Assembly: GCA_009733715.1 (NCBI GenBank)
Contig: WMKJ01000064.1
Span: forward strand, 1 to 64,000
DNA length: 64,000 bases
Source of the DNA: Herpomyces periplanetae
Lineage: Eukaryota; Ascomycota; Laboulbeniomycetes; Herpomycetales; Herpomycetaceae
Direction: 5' to 3'
Numbering within the stretch: the first letter of the stretch is position 1; the number at the start of each line of letters is the position of its first letter. The notes beneath the pieces are model-generated. The model saw only the letters and a list, made by a program, of their open reading frames with translations, made no database searches and was not told the DNA's origin. A program made the translations under genes and the position numbers. Of this stretch, positions 32,891 through 45,795 are shown piece by piece.

Positions 32891-35800
32891 ATGATCGTTC
32901 AGTCTACTCCTGGCGCTGAGTCATCTTCCAAATCTCAATCTTCGGCGTTTATTCCTTCCGATGACAATGTTATCGTTATTTCAACCGGCTTAAACTCTAC
33001 CAACAGTTCTTCAAATTCCCTAGTTAACTCTTCCATCACAACGAACTCCACTCCAAGCTATACAACGGCTCTTAAGGGTAGTGAAAGTGCGTTACCGTTG
33101 AATATTAGTTCATCTGCAAATCGATCTACACTATTGCCTTCATGTTCGTTTGCACTTCCACAAAGTCACGCGCATGCTACAGTTCAGCCTCGGGTGCTTG
33201 CTTCATCCCAAACACTATCTCCTACTTTTCAGCCTCTCCCTTCATCACCTTCTATTCCTTATTCCCATTTGCCCTCTGTTAACCCCTTCTCAACAAACCC
33301 ACCTACTAGCGCTTCTGTAATTTCAGTACCCCGAGGATTGACTTCTACGACAAAATCTTCACATCATACATCCCAAGGAAGTAATGGCCACGAACCATCT
33401 CATCTCGTATCTACTTCCGGTCTTGCGATTTCGTTAACCTCCGCAGCAAACTTACCAATTATATCCGGTTTAGATGTGATTACTTCCACCATGACTACTG
33501 GGTCAAGCACCGCTACCTCTATGACCAACAGTTCATCTTTATTTGATTCTAATTCCTCTTATTCTTTATCCACTTCACCTCCAACACCTTCCGGTGTGTG
33601 TCCCGCAAATCTTAAATCCCCCGTTGCTTGCTCCACTCCAACTAATTACACCGAGAACGATCAAAGCAACTTATCCCGTGCAAATAGTAATAATGGAAGC
33701 GGAGGATGTCCTGATTCAACTACACCTCCTGAATCCTTTAATGGATTGTCGGGGTTGAACATTAGTCGAAAGAGCAAAACTCTAGATCTGGGCCATCGGA
33801 ATCTTGAATCCCTACCTGATGAAATTATTAATTTAATTCGAGACGAAGTTGAGCGTTTAGCAATTAGTCACAACGAGATCGTCTCATTTCCGGACCGTTT
33901 AGTGGAATGTGCCAAATTGAGATATTTGAATGCTCGATATAATCAGCTTCAGGAAATATCCCCCAGTGTATTACAGTTAACATCATTAGAGATTCTGGAT
34001 TTAAGCAAGAATAAATTAAGAAACATCTCCGAAGCTATTGGAAATCTTAAGGCATTAAAAGTGTTGGCTCTTTCACGAAATCTACTGAAGCGTTTGCCGT
34101 TTGCTATTGGTGATATGACTGCCCTACGGGTTCTCAAAGTAGACCACAATCCACTCGTGTTTCCTCCCTCAGAAATTTGCAACTATGTACCTGGTTCATT
34201 GAAGAGTTCAGGATTGGTCGGCGATGATGGAAGTGGTGGCGAAGGAACAAATCAGTTAAAAAGTGAAAATGATACTGAATGCTTGCTCACTCAACAGATA
34301 AAGGAATTTCTGCATGAAGCCCGAAAAAATGCTAAATGGCAGTATCTGGTTGTGCCTAGTCTCGAAACTAGTGATGATGAGACTGGCGACAAAGTTGCAG
34401 GCGTTAATATTGCTACTTCGATACCTTCGTCGAGAACCGCAAGGCCAAATGTTACGCTTAAGCGCTTGCATGGACAAAAATTACCCATTCGATCCAGTAT
34501 TGACGGTTATGGGTTAGAGGTCGAGGATACTTCATCTGATATTCCTCCTGTACCGCGAGTTTTAGAACATTATCGTAATCCTAACGGTTTATCAACAGCG
34601 CCAAGTCAAACAAAAATTAGTGGGACATCGTCACGAAGGCCACTTCCTGCGAATGAAATGGTTGGAGCTTCAATTACAAGCCCGGGTCCTACTTTGAATG
34701 GATCTGACACTTCAGGTGAAGTTAGTACCCGCGAAATCTCGGATGCCGCTGGTCGTAACGGTGGGGGGATTTTCACAACATCCCAGTGCCAAAGTGGAAG
34801 CGTAACTAATGAGACCGTAGTAAAATCTTCTTCGGGTGTAACAATTCCTATGCGGTCGAAACGAATGGGGATCGTATCGCAAAAACCAACTGAGTTGCTC
34901 GTGTTTCAGAATGAGATATCAATGGCGACTGGGGGCTCTCCTGTTTCGCAGCACTCGCGGGAATCGAGCCTTGGCTCATCCCGCAATACACACAGCTCAG
35001 CGGCTACCCCGTCGGCAAAATGTGTAGCCCAAAGTGTAGACTCACAGAATAACTTATCTGTCATGTCTACATCATCTTCGTTAACAGCGAGTATGCTAAC
35101 TCTCTCTGCCGCTACCCCCAACGGTTCCTCTTTGTCAACATCTATAAACCATTCGGGAATGAGTGGTTGGTCTATGCCGACTGCTAATGGACGGGGAGTG
35201 TCCATCGCAGCTGGTTTGAGCAAGAATGCAGCGTTTAGCCAAAACGAGCGACCGAGAGTTTCGAGGTCAAAGGTATCGGAAGATTCTGGTCGTTCTTCAA
35301 GTTTGGGTGGCTCAGCGGATACATTTTTAAATAGAACAAGTTATTCGGAACACATAACGAAGGTATCGCCAGGGACAATATCGGCTAATCCGTCTGAAAA
35401 TACAAAGAAGCTGGACATATTCAGGCTGCATGGGGAAGATATGACTGGAGAAAATATGGAAAAGTGGACACGAATGTGTGATGCTGCTAGGCATGTTCTG
35501 TTTGCTTTCTCACAGATGCGGGATTTGGCATTTTCGTTAACGCAGCTCTTACAACAGTTAAACGTTCCTTGTCACAAGGAAATGTCTGGGCAGATGAAGG
35601 CCACATATGATTTACTGATTGATCTAGGAGCTTACATGTTTCAGTATGATTCTATGCAGGATAATGGAAAGGGTATGGACGTAAGGGATAAAAATGAAGG
35701 AGGCTCGAAAAACGAGGTCTACATGTCTGCAAAATCGAGTCATAACAATGGCAGAGATATGGAAGGCTCTGATGTGAATGTACTAGGTAGATCAGGTAGC

Positions 35801-38137
35801 GATGGATCTTCAGGTGGTTCGAAAGATGGAAGTTTTGCAAATCGACAGCAAATACACTATCGAAGAGGGCAGAATAGAATGGGCAACTTGTCACGATACC
35901 AGCTAATGTTGATCATATGCTCACGAACACGGGAGTGTTTAAAGCGTAGTTCGATAATATGGATGAGAATGTCCCAAGCCGCTGGTGAGATTGTGGGAAA
36001 GTGTCCACGTAGCGTAACTCGAATGCTACTATACATTCTTTATGGATGTATAATGGAAATGAGGGATTGCGCTAAATTATTAAACGTGGAGTTTATCGAG
36101 ATAAGTACGTCGAACCAGTCTATTCAAGGACCACTACAGAACACGCAATTTCAACCGCAACAACAATATCGTCAGAATTCACAATCGTCAGAATCATCAG
36201 GGATCATAAACCATGTATATACATCTGCTGAAGGAAACTCTGTGATGGGCGTGGAATATGGCGGTCCTGGAATGAATAATCCAAGACAAGTGTCTGGTCC
36301 AGCATTAGTTCGGATATTAAATCCAAATGGATCGTACGGACCCGCGCTTGGAGGTCGAAATAATTCACAAGAACCTGACATTGGAGGACATTATGTTGGA
36401 CAGAAGCCAGTTGGTAGCCGGACAAAGGTATCGGGATCGAGTCAGGAAGTAGCAAATGTATTGCATGGGTCCAAAAGTGTGAACATGGGAACAGTGAATA
36501 CAGGAAACAATTGGGTAGCTCCACAAGTTCATAATGTTCCTCCCTTACCTCGACACCCGGCACCCACACCACAGGCAACTCGTCAGTCCACTAGTACAGA
36601 CATGAAGTCTACCCTCCGATCTAATGGTATATCATTTAGTGCTGGTCTAACCCAAGATAATCATACGAATATTATGACGGGTAACATAACTAATGGGACT
36701 TACGGTCAATATGTTAATTTTGGACCAACTGGACAACAGCAAACCCATCCAACATTTACAGGACTTACCAACCGTAGTATAATTCGAGACTTGACGAATA
36801 AAAAGCCGGGGTATCAAGCTTCAGTACACGGCCAGTTAGCGGGGGAACCTACTTTGCAAAATCAATGGTTGCCTCCACCCCTATCTCATGGACAACAAGC
36901 GAATATGTTTTTCGTTCAAGGACAACCACCACATTTTGCGACAGAATACGGGCAAGTACATGCGGCTAACCATGAATCCATGAGCGCGAATCTTCCTTCA
37001 AGATCTCACCAAATGGGCAGCTTTATAAATACATCGCGGCCCGGTACGTCGGGTGAACCTGGTTCATTGCAAAACAATAGTCCAATGATAGGGCCGAGCA
37101 GTGGAGTTGGAGTTGGACGGGGTGTACCGGTAAACTTAAAGCGACATGAAGGAAATTGCGTCAATAAGCATGACGTATCGAGAACGGGAACTGAGCTGAG
37201 TGGGGGCGAAAGTGTATCGACGGGAAAAATTGAAGTGGAAGAAAGTGTAGTATTTGAGCAAGTTTATCAACGAATGAAGCATGCAACCGAGCTGGTGTTA
37301 AACGTTTTCCCCATTCCATTGCCTGCTGTGTTTCAACGGAACAAGGAAGAAGCATTTCGACGATTGGGGTTAGTAGAAAAAGCCGTCGTCGGAAGTGGTG
37401 ATGCTGTGCTATCGACGACTATGGTGCCCAGTTTATCTAATAACGGTGGAGATGGAAGAGGTGATTTTCAGCGTGACGAGGAAAAGGATTCAACGGATAA
37501 CAGTGAAGCAGCGACAAGGCTTAAGGCCACGCGAACTCAGTACATTCGACAGTGGCATATTCTTATCCACCGATCCGAGAAGCTTGTTCAAGCGGCACGT
37601 AACTTAAATGCACGTTTACGCTGGTTTAATAGCGGAAATCGGTTTGATTTATCTGCGATTTGCCGGCCCAGTGAAGATCTTTGGAAACTTGCCAATTTAC
37701 ACTGCCAAGCCTGGTGTAACTTTGTCGAAAGTCTTAAGGAGCTTTCTGTTAGCAATGACTCTTTAATGTTATCAACTGCGCTCTTCTCTCCAGATGATGT
37801 GAACACTACCTCTAGTGCCGTGCCAAGTGGTGCAGCTCAAACAGTAATGGCAAAACAACTGCCCGCATCTACATCGTCATCATCATCATCATCGGTTACT
37901 TCATCATTAGTTTTGCCAGATCATCTTCGTGCAGCTTTGCGCCCATTGCACGCGGCTCACAAAGATTTGACTACTGCTATTGATCATTCCCCGTGGCGCG
38001 ATTTGGCTCGGTCATCCTCTACAGCACCGACACCTGTTGTTAACCAAGCTTCCACCATCGCCACGAGTATACCTCTTCCGCCTCCTCTAAAGGGCAATCC
38101 AGTTTATTTTACATCATCTACGCTGAACCCAGCTTAA
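32891..38137 (+). CDS. SOG2: Leucine-rich-repeat RAM-pathway protein Sog2
   Basis: Single-exon, 1748 residues. After a Ser/Thr/Pro-rich N-terminus come about five LRRs (residues 292-435: LDLGHRNLESLPDEI, LRYLNARYNQLQEISPSV, LEILDLSKNKLRNI, LKVLALSRNLLKRLP, LRVLKVDHNPL). A link helix CLLTQQIKEFLHEARK follows. The SOG2-type helical region begins near residue 850 (NMEKWTRMCDAARHVLFAF...) and continues past SRYQLMLIICSRTRECLKRS. A further helical block lies near the C-terminus (YIRQWHILIHRSEKLVQAARNL). Yeast Sog2 works with Cbk1, Mob2, Kic1 and Hym1 in the RAM network that controls polarity and cell separation. This copy is about twice the yeast length, through low-complexity insertions. A pyrimidine-rich stretch of about 1 kb precedes the start. 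Confidence 0.88.
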   Translation: MIVQSTPGAESSSKSQSSAFIPSDDNVIVISTGLNSTNSSSNSLVNSSITTNSTPSYTTALKGSESALPLNISSSANRSTLLPSCSFALPQSHAHATVQPRVLASSQTLSPTFQPLPSSPSIPYSHLPSVNPFSTNPPTSASVISVPRGLTSTTKSSHHTSQGSNGHEPSHLVSTSGLAISLTSAANLPIISGLDVITSTMTTGSSTATSMTNSSSLFDSNSSYSLSTSPPTPSGVCPANLKSPVACSTPTNYTENDQSNLSRANSNNGSGGCPDSTTPPESFNGLSGLNISRKSKTLDLGHRNLESLPDEIINLIRDEVERLAISHNEIVSFPDRLVECAKLRYLNARYNQLQEISPSVLQLTSLEILDLSKNKLRNISEAIGNLKALKVLALSRNLLKRLPFAIGDMTALRVLKVDHNPLVFPPSEICNYVPGSLKSSGLVGDDGSGGEGTNQLKSENDTECLLTQQIKEFLHEARKNAKWQYLVVPSLETSDDETGDKVAGVNIATSIPSSRTARPNVTLKRLHGQKLPIRSSIDGYGLEVEDTSSDIPPVPRVLEHYRNPNGLSTAPSQTKISGTSSRRPLPANEMVGASITSPGPTLNGSDTSGEVSTREISDAAGRNGGGIFTTSQCQSGSVTNETVVKSSSGVTIPMRSKRMGIVSQKPTELLVFQNEISMATGGSPVSQHSRESSLGSSRNTHSSAATPSAKCVAQSVDSQNNLSVMSTSSSLTASMLTLSAATPNGSSLSTSINHSGMSGWSMPTANGRGVSIAAGLSKNAAFSQNERPRVSRSKVSEDSGRSSSLGGSADTFLNRTSYSEHITKVSPGTISANPSENTKKLDIFRLHGEDMTGENMEKWTRMCDAARHVLFAFSQMRDLAFSLTQLLQQLNVPCHKEMSGQMKATYDLLIDLGAYMFQYDSMQDNGKGMDVRDKNEGGSKNEVYMSAKSSHNNGRDMEGSDVNVLGRSGSDGSSGGSKDGSFANRQQIHYRRGQNRMGNLSRYQLMLIICSRTRECLKRSSIIWMRMSQAAGEIVGKCPRSVTRMLLYILYGCIMEMRDCAKLLNVEFIEISTSNQSIQGPLQNTQFQPQQQYRQNSQSSESSGIINHVYTSAEGNSVMGVEYGGPGMNNPRQVSGPALVRILNPNGSYGPALGGRNNSQEPDIGGHYVGQKPVGSRTKVSGSSQEVANVLHGSKSVNMGTVNTGNNWVAPQVHNVPPLPRHPAPTPQATRQSTSTDMKSTLRSNGISFSAGLTQDNHTNIMTGNITNGTYGQYVNFGPTGQQQTHPTFTGLTNRSIIRDLTNKKPGYQASVHGQLAGEPTLQNQWLPPPLSHGQQANMFFVQGQPPHFATEYGQVHAANHESMSANLPSRSHQMGSFINTSRPGTSGEPGSLQNNSPMIGPSSGVGVGRGVPVNLKRHEGNCVNKHDVSRTGTELSGGESVSTGKIEVEESVVFEQVYQRMKHATELVLNVFPIPLPAVFQRNKEEAFRRLGLVEKAVVGSGDAVLSTTMVPSLSNNGGDGRGDFQRDEEKDSTDNSEAATRLKATRTQYIRQWHILIHRSEKLVQAARNLNARLRWFNSGNRFDLSAICRPSEDLWKLANLHCQAWCNFVESLKELSVSNDSLMLSTALFSPDDVNTTSSAVPSGAAQTVMAKQLPASTSSSSSSSVTSSLVLPDHLRAALRPLHAAHKDLTTAIDHSPWRDLARSSSTAPTPVVNQASTIATSIPLPPPLKGNPVYFTSSTLNPA

Positions 38138-38960
38138 TAGGCCAGATAAGCGTATTATGCTCTATTTCCCGGGTCTTTATGGGCCTGCTTCAATTGTATG
38201 TTCGTACACCTGGATACTTGTTCTCCTACTCACATTTGTATATGTATCCGCATACGTATATGTCCATTTATTTATGTGTACATACACGCGTTCCATACAT
38301 CACATTTATTTGATTGTGCTCGAAAGTTTGCTGGCCACTTAACTGTTTATTGCTTATTTCACATTTGTACTGATAGAATGGGGTGTTAACTTTACACAGA
38401 TTGCTATCCTAGTTGTTTTCATTGTGGTTATTAACGACGTCCGTATTGTTGCGTTCATTCTACTAGGCCGTGCGGTGTACTGTAAATCAAGTTCACGTCA
38501 CTCTTTCGCGTGCCCCACTCGAGCGGGATTTTCGCAGCGGCGACGGCGATGGTGGTGGTGATGGTGGCAAATGACGCAAGTGGTCGTCTGACGAGTATTC
38601 GGATGCGCACGCACGTACATACAAATCTTTAGATCGGTTTCGCATGTCAGTGCCTGAGTGCGCGCGCTGGTGGCTCGTGTGATCATCGCTATGCCTTACT
38701 CGGTCGGCCAACATGTCGCCTAAGCTAGTATACTAAGGTGCGCATTCTACGGCGGGCTCGCTTCAAATCATCATTTAACAGAAGATAATCGTATTCCACG
38801 ATTAACAGGTTCCCTTTGTCATTTAGCTCTCTTGTTTTCTTACACTTCGTCAATGCTGCTGCGCATTGTACGATTGTATATCCCTTCAATTGAACCATTT
38901 GTCCGTTAAACTCTCCCCAAATTAACCCACTTTCCCTAATTGTGCAAGACCGCATATCGA
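38138..38960. other. Convergent spacer SOG2 / RING gene
   Basis: 823 nt with no supported gene. A GC-richer patch at 38500-38690 contains a GGC/GAT-rich run. No RNA gene recognised. Confidence 0.45.
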
Positions 38961-40774
38961 TTATCTATCAAGCTCCCCAATATCTGCGTGAAATATAGTT
39001 ACGCTCGCTCCCTCAATAACAGCTCTCGCATCACTTTCACTGCTACCTGCATTCCCCTGATCCTCTGGAGCACTTGCAGCATGACTACCTTGTCCCGCTT
39101 CGCTTCGCTCTTCATTATTCCCTGAATTTGTATCCCCATTGTTTCCACCTTCATTACCTTGGTTATCGGAATTATTAATTTGTGCACTGCCTGAATCGTC
39201 ATTGTTTCCATCATTTGACGTGGCATTCTTGAAGGGATTCTCCTTTGCATCCATGATTCCCTTCCTACAGTGAGGGCATGTATCATGTTCACTCAACCAA
39301 GCATTGATACACTCACCATGAAACCAATGTCCACAGTACAGCCTTGTGACCTCCATTCCCACGGTTACTTCCTCCATGCAAATACTACATTCTCCACGAT
39401 CTGCACCATCTAGCATTTCCAAATCGAGTTTAACTTTGGGAAGTGCAGCTATGGCCTCTGCTGATGCTGGTCCGGGTGCATTTCCACTCACATTTTGCTC
39501 CATTAATTGGGTGATTATACGATCAAAAGCTTCTTGCGTATACACTGCATCTCCGTATACTCCATTTGGATTTAAGACTGTAGAAAATAGTGCGGCAATT
39601 GAATTTCCTGTAGGAGGGATGAAGCCTGCATTAAAACCACCCTCTCTTTGTGGAACGGTAAAATTCAAAGGTGCAGTTCCGAATACTGGACCGAAGAGAA
39701 TTTGATTGAGGACACTAACCGTATAATAAAGGATTATTTAAGTTTGTTAACAGGGGACTTATCAAGACAAAAACGACAAGCTTAAGTAAACGATATGTGA
39801 GCATATGGGGTAGGTGCACTTACGTTGGGATGTCAAATATAGGATTATCCCCTTGTTCCGAAGTTGATGAAGAGCTAGATGAACCGGCTGGGAAGATTCG
39901 AGTAGACGTTGTATACATAAAACGAGGCTCCGTTCCAGTTCCAGTTGCCTGAGTTGTGTGGGTTCCATACTGAGCTGATGCAAACGGCCCTCCGGCTGCG
40001 AAGACACGTTGAAAAAAACTTTCGGGTGAGCTACTTTGTTGCTGCTGACCTTGACTGGATGGTCTTGTTGAATGAAAAGTTGAGGTAAAGGTAGCGTGAG
40101 GTGGTGGTTGTTGCTGTTGTGAAGGTTGTGGTGAACCTGGAGTTGGTGCAGGGGTAGACGAAGGTGCAGTTTGTTCCTGAGATGAGGAGGGTGAATATTG
40201 ATTTGGGGGACTTAGCGATGAACTGCTTGACTGATTCTGACCTCCACCAACCATCCCTTGAATCATCGTAGCGAAATTTCCCAGCAATTCCTGTAAACTT
40301 GAGATGGCAGGTCTGGAAGATTGCTCCTGACCCGACATTGTATTATTATTATTATGAGTTTGTTGATCATCGGCGTTATCAGTAATATTTGTTGGCGTAA
40401 CGGTAGGCTCAGTATCAGCAGAGGCTGATGGTTCAGCTTGGTTTGACGAGTTTGAAGGGTTGTGTGATTGATGAAGCTGCTGTAAAAGGTACATGACACC
40501 ATCATTTAAATTTTGGGCGATACTAATACCCTGGCTTTCTCGGGGATCATTGCTCCGCTCAATCTGTGAGAGTAAGGTTAAAACTGAAGATAAGTAGTGC
40601 TAATGAAAAGCACAAACTGATAAATCTAACGGAAAATAAAGGTAAGCCTACAATTTCCGTAAACTCGGAATGACAAGAGGGGCATGATAATCCACGGTCG
40701 TCTCGTGGCCATTCAAACGAGCACTGATGGCAGAAGACCGTCTCCGGGCTAGCTGATGGTGAGTTGTTACTCAT
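38961..40774 (-). CDS. RING-H2 E3 ubiquitin ligase, RNF115/RNF126-like, 3 exons
   Basis: Exons 40774-40652, 40563-39824 and 39714-38961 give 538 residues. The N-terminus is a four-Cys zinc ribbon (CHQC at 15-18 and CPSC at 31-34) followed by IERSNDPRESQG, as in RNF115/126 and related ligases that bind ubiquitin or cargo through it. The RING-H2 domain is at about 397-437 with spacing C-x2-C-x14-C-x1-H-x2-H-x2-C-x10-C-x2-C; all eight ligands are present. Between them are Gln/Ser/Pro-rich segments and a conserved-looking block NQILFGPVFGTAPLNF. The C-terminus is Asn/Gly-rich. By family, cytosolic protein quality control or trafficking is likely; the substrate is unknown. The gene diverges from cullin-1. 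Confidence 0.88.
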
Positions 40775-42814
40775 TTTGACTTGAAAAGAGCAAGTAAAAA
40801 TATATGTATGTGTACGCAGAATAAATCCACCGTTTATTCTTCCAAGTAACGACAAGCACTCGTGTATACCCGTCTCGAGTCGTAAGATAATAGCGGATAA
40901 CCACTGATTACTAAGACGGAACGGGAAAATCGAGGATCCGAAATGATAGTTTTGGAAAACGATCAGCGCAGGCTATATCCAGGAAAAAATGATGAATAGG
41001 CTGGGATGGATCAAAGGTGAGGAAAGCTTGGTAAGGATTAAGTATAACGGTAAATATACGTGTGTCGAGAGCAATTTGTTAGTACTAGGTAGGCGGTGCA
41101 AGATGAGCAGTCTAATGAAAGCAAGATGGGTTAGAATGAAAATAATCTTGTAGGGTGTAAAAATAAGAGGGTTACCGGTGATAGTTACGGGTGAAGTTAA
41201 ATAAAATAATCGTTGTTATGGAAGCTTAAGATAAATTAATTGGTATATGAAAATTGCTAACTGGAGAAAACTTTTTAACTAATTCATCAATTAAAATGTA
41301 TGTATTATAAGAAAAATATGTCATTAGCAAAACCTCGCTTCCACATGCAAATTTTCCAAGGACACTCCTACTGAATTAGTAAGCGGCTTGTTGGATAGGT
41401 CGAGGTCGGAAGGATTTGAATTATCAAGGGTAATTTGTATTAAAAAAAAAGTTTTTAAAAATTTACCCTTTGATCGTGATTTATTTGTTACACACATATT
41501 CATGAATTTATACCTAGTAGATTATAGATCAATAAAATTCCCTTCATGGTAAGCCTTACAACCTGTATAGTTGGTTAAGATTAGTTGATGGGTATAACGA
41601 AATACTTCTAGGCTCAATTTCTTTAGGAGAGTTTGAGTAAAAACTTTCGGCACGTACCAATTACCAGTAAATTATTAAATTAATCTTGCTCGTAAATTCT
41701 CTTGAATCCGTTCACCCTAATAAGAAAAATATACATCAATTTTTCCGTAAGTCTTCACCATCCGTTCTAACCCACTACACCTTAAATCTGAATTGTTTAG
41801 CCATGATGTCATTGTGTCACGTGGTTTTGTGGCGCAGGCGGTGTTTGGCGGTGGACGCGAGAGGGATGAGATGACGAGTGGATGATACGATTTGACGACT
41901 TTTATAGGGAGAATTCTATTCTGGAGAAAATTTTTTACAAAGTTTGGTACTGGTGAAGTTTCGAAAGTTATTCTTGATAGCATTTCCCTTTAGTACCAAC
42001 TGTAGTCATTCTTCCTTCAATAATTCTTTTTAATAACTCCATGAGATTTGGCCGAGTCCTATCGTGTTAATTGTTCCCTTCGTCGGCGAGGTTTTCCATA
42101 TGCTTTTATATATTTTATTAGAGCCTAACTTGTCCAAATGTAGGTATTGATTAAATTTGAAGATTTATTTATTTAATTTCATTTTAATGTCAAATCCTAC
42201 GATTTATCTTTGATCACTTAACTAACCATCATTCATATCGTATTCTCCCCTTACCAGCTCTTCTTAAGTGTTTACCCTCTTTCTCCCCTCTATATCCCTA
42301 GTTACACTGTAACCCCAACGTTTATCCAACGGTCTCTCCATTACTTTCATATTACCCTTACACTTCCATTCATATCTATACCGTCAAGCAAGCAAGCCAA
42401 CAAGCCTAAAAATTATTCAACCTTACATACCCGTTCCCCGTTCCCCGTCCCCTAGCTGATCCAACTACTCGGTCCGGATGAATAATATTCCGACATCCAT
42501 ATTTTATCTTCTTAAACTACCTTTATCTAAATTTTCGATTGAAAATTATTAAAATATTTTATCATATTTACATCATTTTACACTTTACAAGTGTTTAGCC
42601 CTTTTGTTATCCTCATTTATCGGGCTTCTCTCGCAACTTTTTTCAGAACCCTTAAATCTGTCATTTTTTCTCAAATACTTACACTAGTTATTTGACAACT
42701 TGATTTGGACGGTATTGTCCATCTTTTTCAATCATCTTTCAACGTTTTCCAGTACCGGCAAAATAATCCTGCATATCTGGATCGTTGTTATACAGTATTC
42801 CAGTGGTGTTCACA
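40775..42814. other. Divergent promoter region RING gene / cullin-1
   Basis: Two kilobases without a supported gene. It contains a CACGTG at 41818 and a pyrimidine-rich tract (42240-42460) on the cullin side. Small frames around 41686-41983 look accidental. Confidence 0.5.
41818..41823. promoter_or_regulatory. CACGTG E-box
   Basis: Context TGTCACGTGGTTT, near the middle of the divergent spacer (about 1 kb from each start). Motif evidence only. Confidence 0.35.
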
Positions 42815-45517
42815 ATGGTTGAAATGTTTGAGGCTGCGGCGACGTTAGTATAATTTTTGTTCTTGTTTATTCAACGTTGTTTACGCAGGGAACAAATCTC
42901 TTTGCTACTTACCTTTCTCTGTTGGTGTTCTGAGTCGTGATGAATGCTGTGCTAATTGTCGTTTTACTGATGTGAATAATTATTACAGGTGGAAATATGT
43001 GGAGAAGGGAGTGGACCAAATATTAACACAGCTCCAAAAGGGTATGGACATGTCCACGTATATGGGACTATATACAGCAATACACGATTTCTGTACCTCC
43101 CAGCGTCCAGGAAGTGCTGCTTATCTTTCTGCGATGCAAAAGCGTGATGGGGGTGGTAAGTTGTATTTTCCTCCTAAGAACTTAAATTACGTATGTCTAG
43201 CTAACTTTTGCTATAGCACACTTAGTAGGTGAAGAACTCTATAATCATTTGTCAAGCTACCTTCAAAATCATTTAAAAGATGTCCTTGAAAGATCAATGC
43301 CATTAGCAGATGAAGGGCTCCTATCTTTTTATATAGCGGAATGGAGACGCTTTACAACGGCTGCTTGCTACAATAATCATCTATTCCGCTATCTAAATCG
43401 GCATTGGGTTAAGCGCGAAATTGAAGAGGGCAAAAAACATATATATGATATCTACACGCTTCATCTTGTTCGATGGCGTGAGGATTTTTTTCTTCATACA
43501 CACGAGCGTGTAATGGATGCGGTGCTTCGACTTGTGGAACGACAAAGAAATGGCGAAACCATTGAACAATCTCTTGTTAAAGCTATTGTAGACTCTTACG
43601 GTGAGTTTTAATGGGAATATGTAAACTTTAGCACTGGTTAATATCAAGGGAAAATTTCTTGGGAAGATAGTTTCTTTGGGATTCGACGAAAACGATACGT
43701 CAAAGTCGTCGCCTGTAGTTTATCGAGAATTTTTCGAAAGACCCTTCTTAGCAGCTACTAAAGAGTTTTATACAAAGGAATCGAAGAACTTTTTAGCAGA
43801 AAATTCGGTGGTCGATTTTATTAAAAAGGTAAAGCAAAGGAGTTGGTTGATTAATGAGTGATTGGCGGTTTCAACGAATTTTGAGCCTGCTAACGATAAT
43901 CGGTTGGCATGTAGGCGGAAATTCGACTCCAAGAAGAGAAAGACCGAGCAAACTTATATTTACATCCACATATCGTTAATCCACTGTTACAAACTTGTGA
44001 AGATGCGCTCATCAGTGACCATTCAAAGATTTTACGAGAAGAGTTTCAATCACTTTTGGACAATGACCGATTTGAAGATCTTAGCCGATTGTACCGATTA
44101 TTATTTCGAATTCCTGATAGTTTGGAGCCTTTAAGAACGCGGTTTGAGACTCATGTTCGCAAAGCTGGACTAGTAGCGGTGGAACAAATAGGAACTGATC
44201 CTGAGGCAGTTGAACCTAAAGTGTACGTTGAAGCTTTGCTAAGCGTACACTCTAGATATCAAACATTGGTACAGAATGCATTTAGAAATGAATCAGAATT
44301 TGTGCGAGCGCTGGATAACGCTTGTCGAGAATTTGTGAATCGAAACAGCGTTTGTAAATCTGGGTCAACGAAATCACCAGAACTATTGGCCAAATACTTG
44401 GACTCGTTGCTGCGAAGGAACATGAGTAAGGTAACGGAAGATGATGAAGACGTGGAAAAGCTGTTGAGTCAAGTTATGACGGTATTCAACTATATTGAAG
44501 ACAAGGATGTTTTTCAGAAGTTTTACTCACGGATGCTTGCAAAACGACTGGTTCAGATGGCTTCAGCATCAGATGATGCTGAATTATCGATGATTGGAAG
44601 ACTTAAGGACGCATGTGGGTTTGAGTATACGAGTAAACTGCAAAGAATGTTTCAAGATATACAAATTTCCAAGGGATTAAATGGCGCATATCGAGACTGG
44701 TTAGAGTTGGCGTTTGAAGATCGAGACTTGAAGAAATCGGTTGATGCAACTTACAACATTCTTGGATCTGGATTTTGGCCGTTGGTTCCTCCTTCAACAA
44801 CATTTGCACCACCTGAAGTAATTGTCCAAACTTACGAACAATTTCAAAAGTTTTATATGACGAAGCATCAAGGACGCAAGCTGACATGGCTTTGGCAATT
44901 GTGCAAGGGAGAAGTACGAGCAAATTGTGTTCGTGGAGGCAAATTTACCCCCACTTATCAAGTGTCGACTTATCAAATGGCTGTTTTGTTAATGTTTAAC
45001 GATAAGGATACGATAACTTATGATGAAATAGCTCAGACAACAAGGCTCTCACGAGATGTACTTGATCCTAGTATTGGTGTATTTGCTAAGGCTAGGCTTT
45101 TGATTGCGAATCCTGAAGGTGGCAAGCCAGAAAAGGATACTACATATACGTTGAATTTGGACTTCAAACCGAAGAAACCAAAGACCAATTTTAACATTAG
45201 TTTTAAAACCGACCAGAAGCAAGAATCCGATGAAACGCACAAAACAATCGAAGAAGATCGACGTTTGCTGTTACAGGTATGTAGTATAAGTTGTAAAGGA
45301 GAATTGAGCTAACTGGCGCAATGAACAGTCTGCAATAGTACGTGTTATGAAGTCGAGAAAACGTCTGAAACACTCTGTGCTAGTTAACGAGATACTGGGA
45401 CAGATTAAAGCCAGGTTCACACCAAAAGCATCCGATATTAAAAAGTGCATTGACATATTGCTCGAGAAAGAGTATTTGGAAAGATTAGAGGGGGATGAAC
45501 TGGGCTATTTGGCTTGA
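42815..45517 (+). CDS. CUL1: Cullin-1 (Cdc53), SCF ubiquitin-ligase scaffold, 6 exons
   Basis: Exons 42815-42843, 42989-43155, 43217-43600, 43671-43828, 43915-45276 and 45329-45517 give 762 residues, normal for Cul1. The N-terminal repeat region, which binds Skp1 and F-box proteins, shows [19 protein letters not shown] and [13 protein letters not shown]. The cullin homology domain that holds Rbx1 contains [20 protein letters not shown]. The C-terminal winged helix has [17 protein letters not shown] with the neddylation lysine and ends in [10 protein letters not shown]. Introns are short (52-145 nt) with GTTAGT, GTAAGT, GTGAGT, GTAAAG and GTATGT donors. The residues Skp1 contacts are in the expected part, so Cul1 fits better than Cul3 or Cul4. 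The 3' end faces SEC5. Confidence 0.95.
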
Positions 45518-45795
45518 AACAGAGGGAGGAATCTTGGTGTAGTCGCAAAATTTGGTCGTTGAAGTCGTATCAATTTGTGAATAATTACCGAAATAGGAAA
45601 TATTTTGACTGATAGCGTACTGTGACAATGAATGGGAAAAGAGGATGGACCATGGGTTGTATTTGGGATTGAGAATGGTAGATGTGATGGGAGTAGTTGA
45701 GCTGCGTTGAACGTGGAAAACAGTTACTTCACTCATTGCGGTGGTATACGAAAATATACAGTACAAAAATTATTAATTCAATTTGCTAGATACTG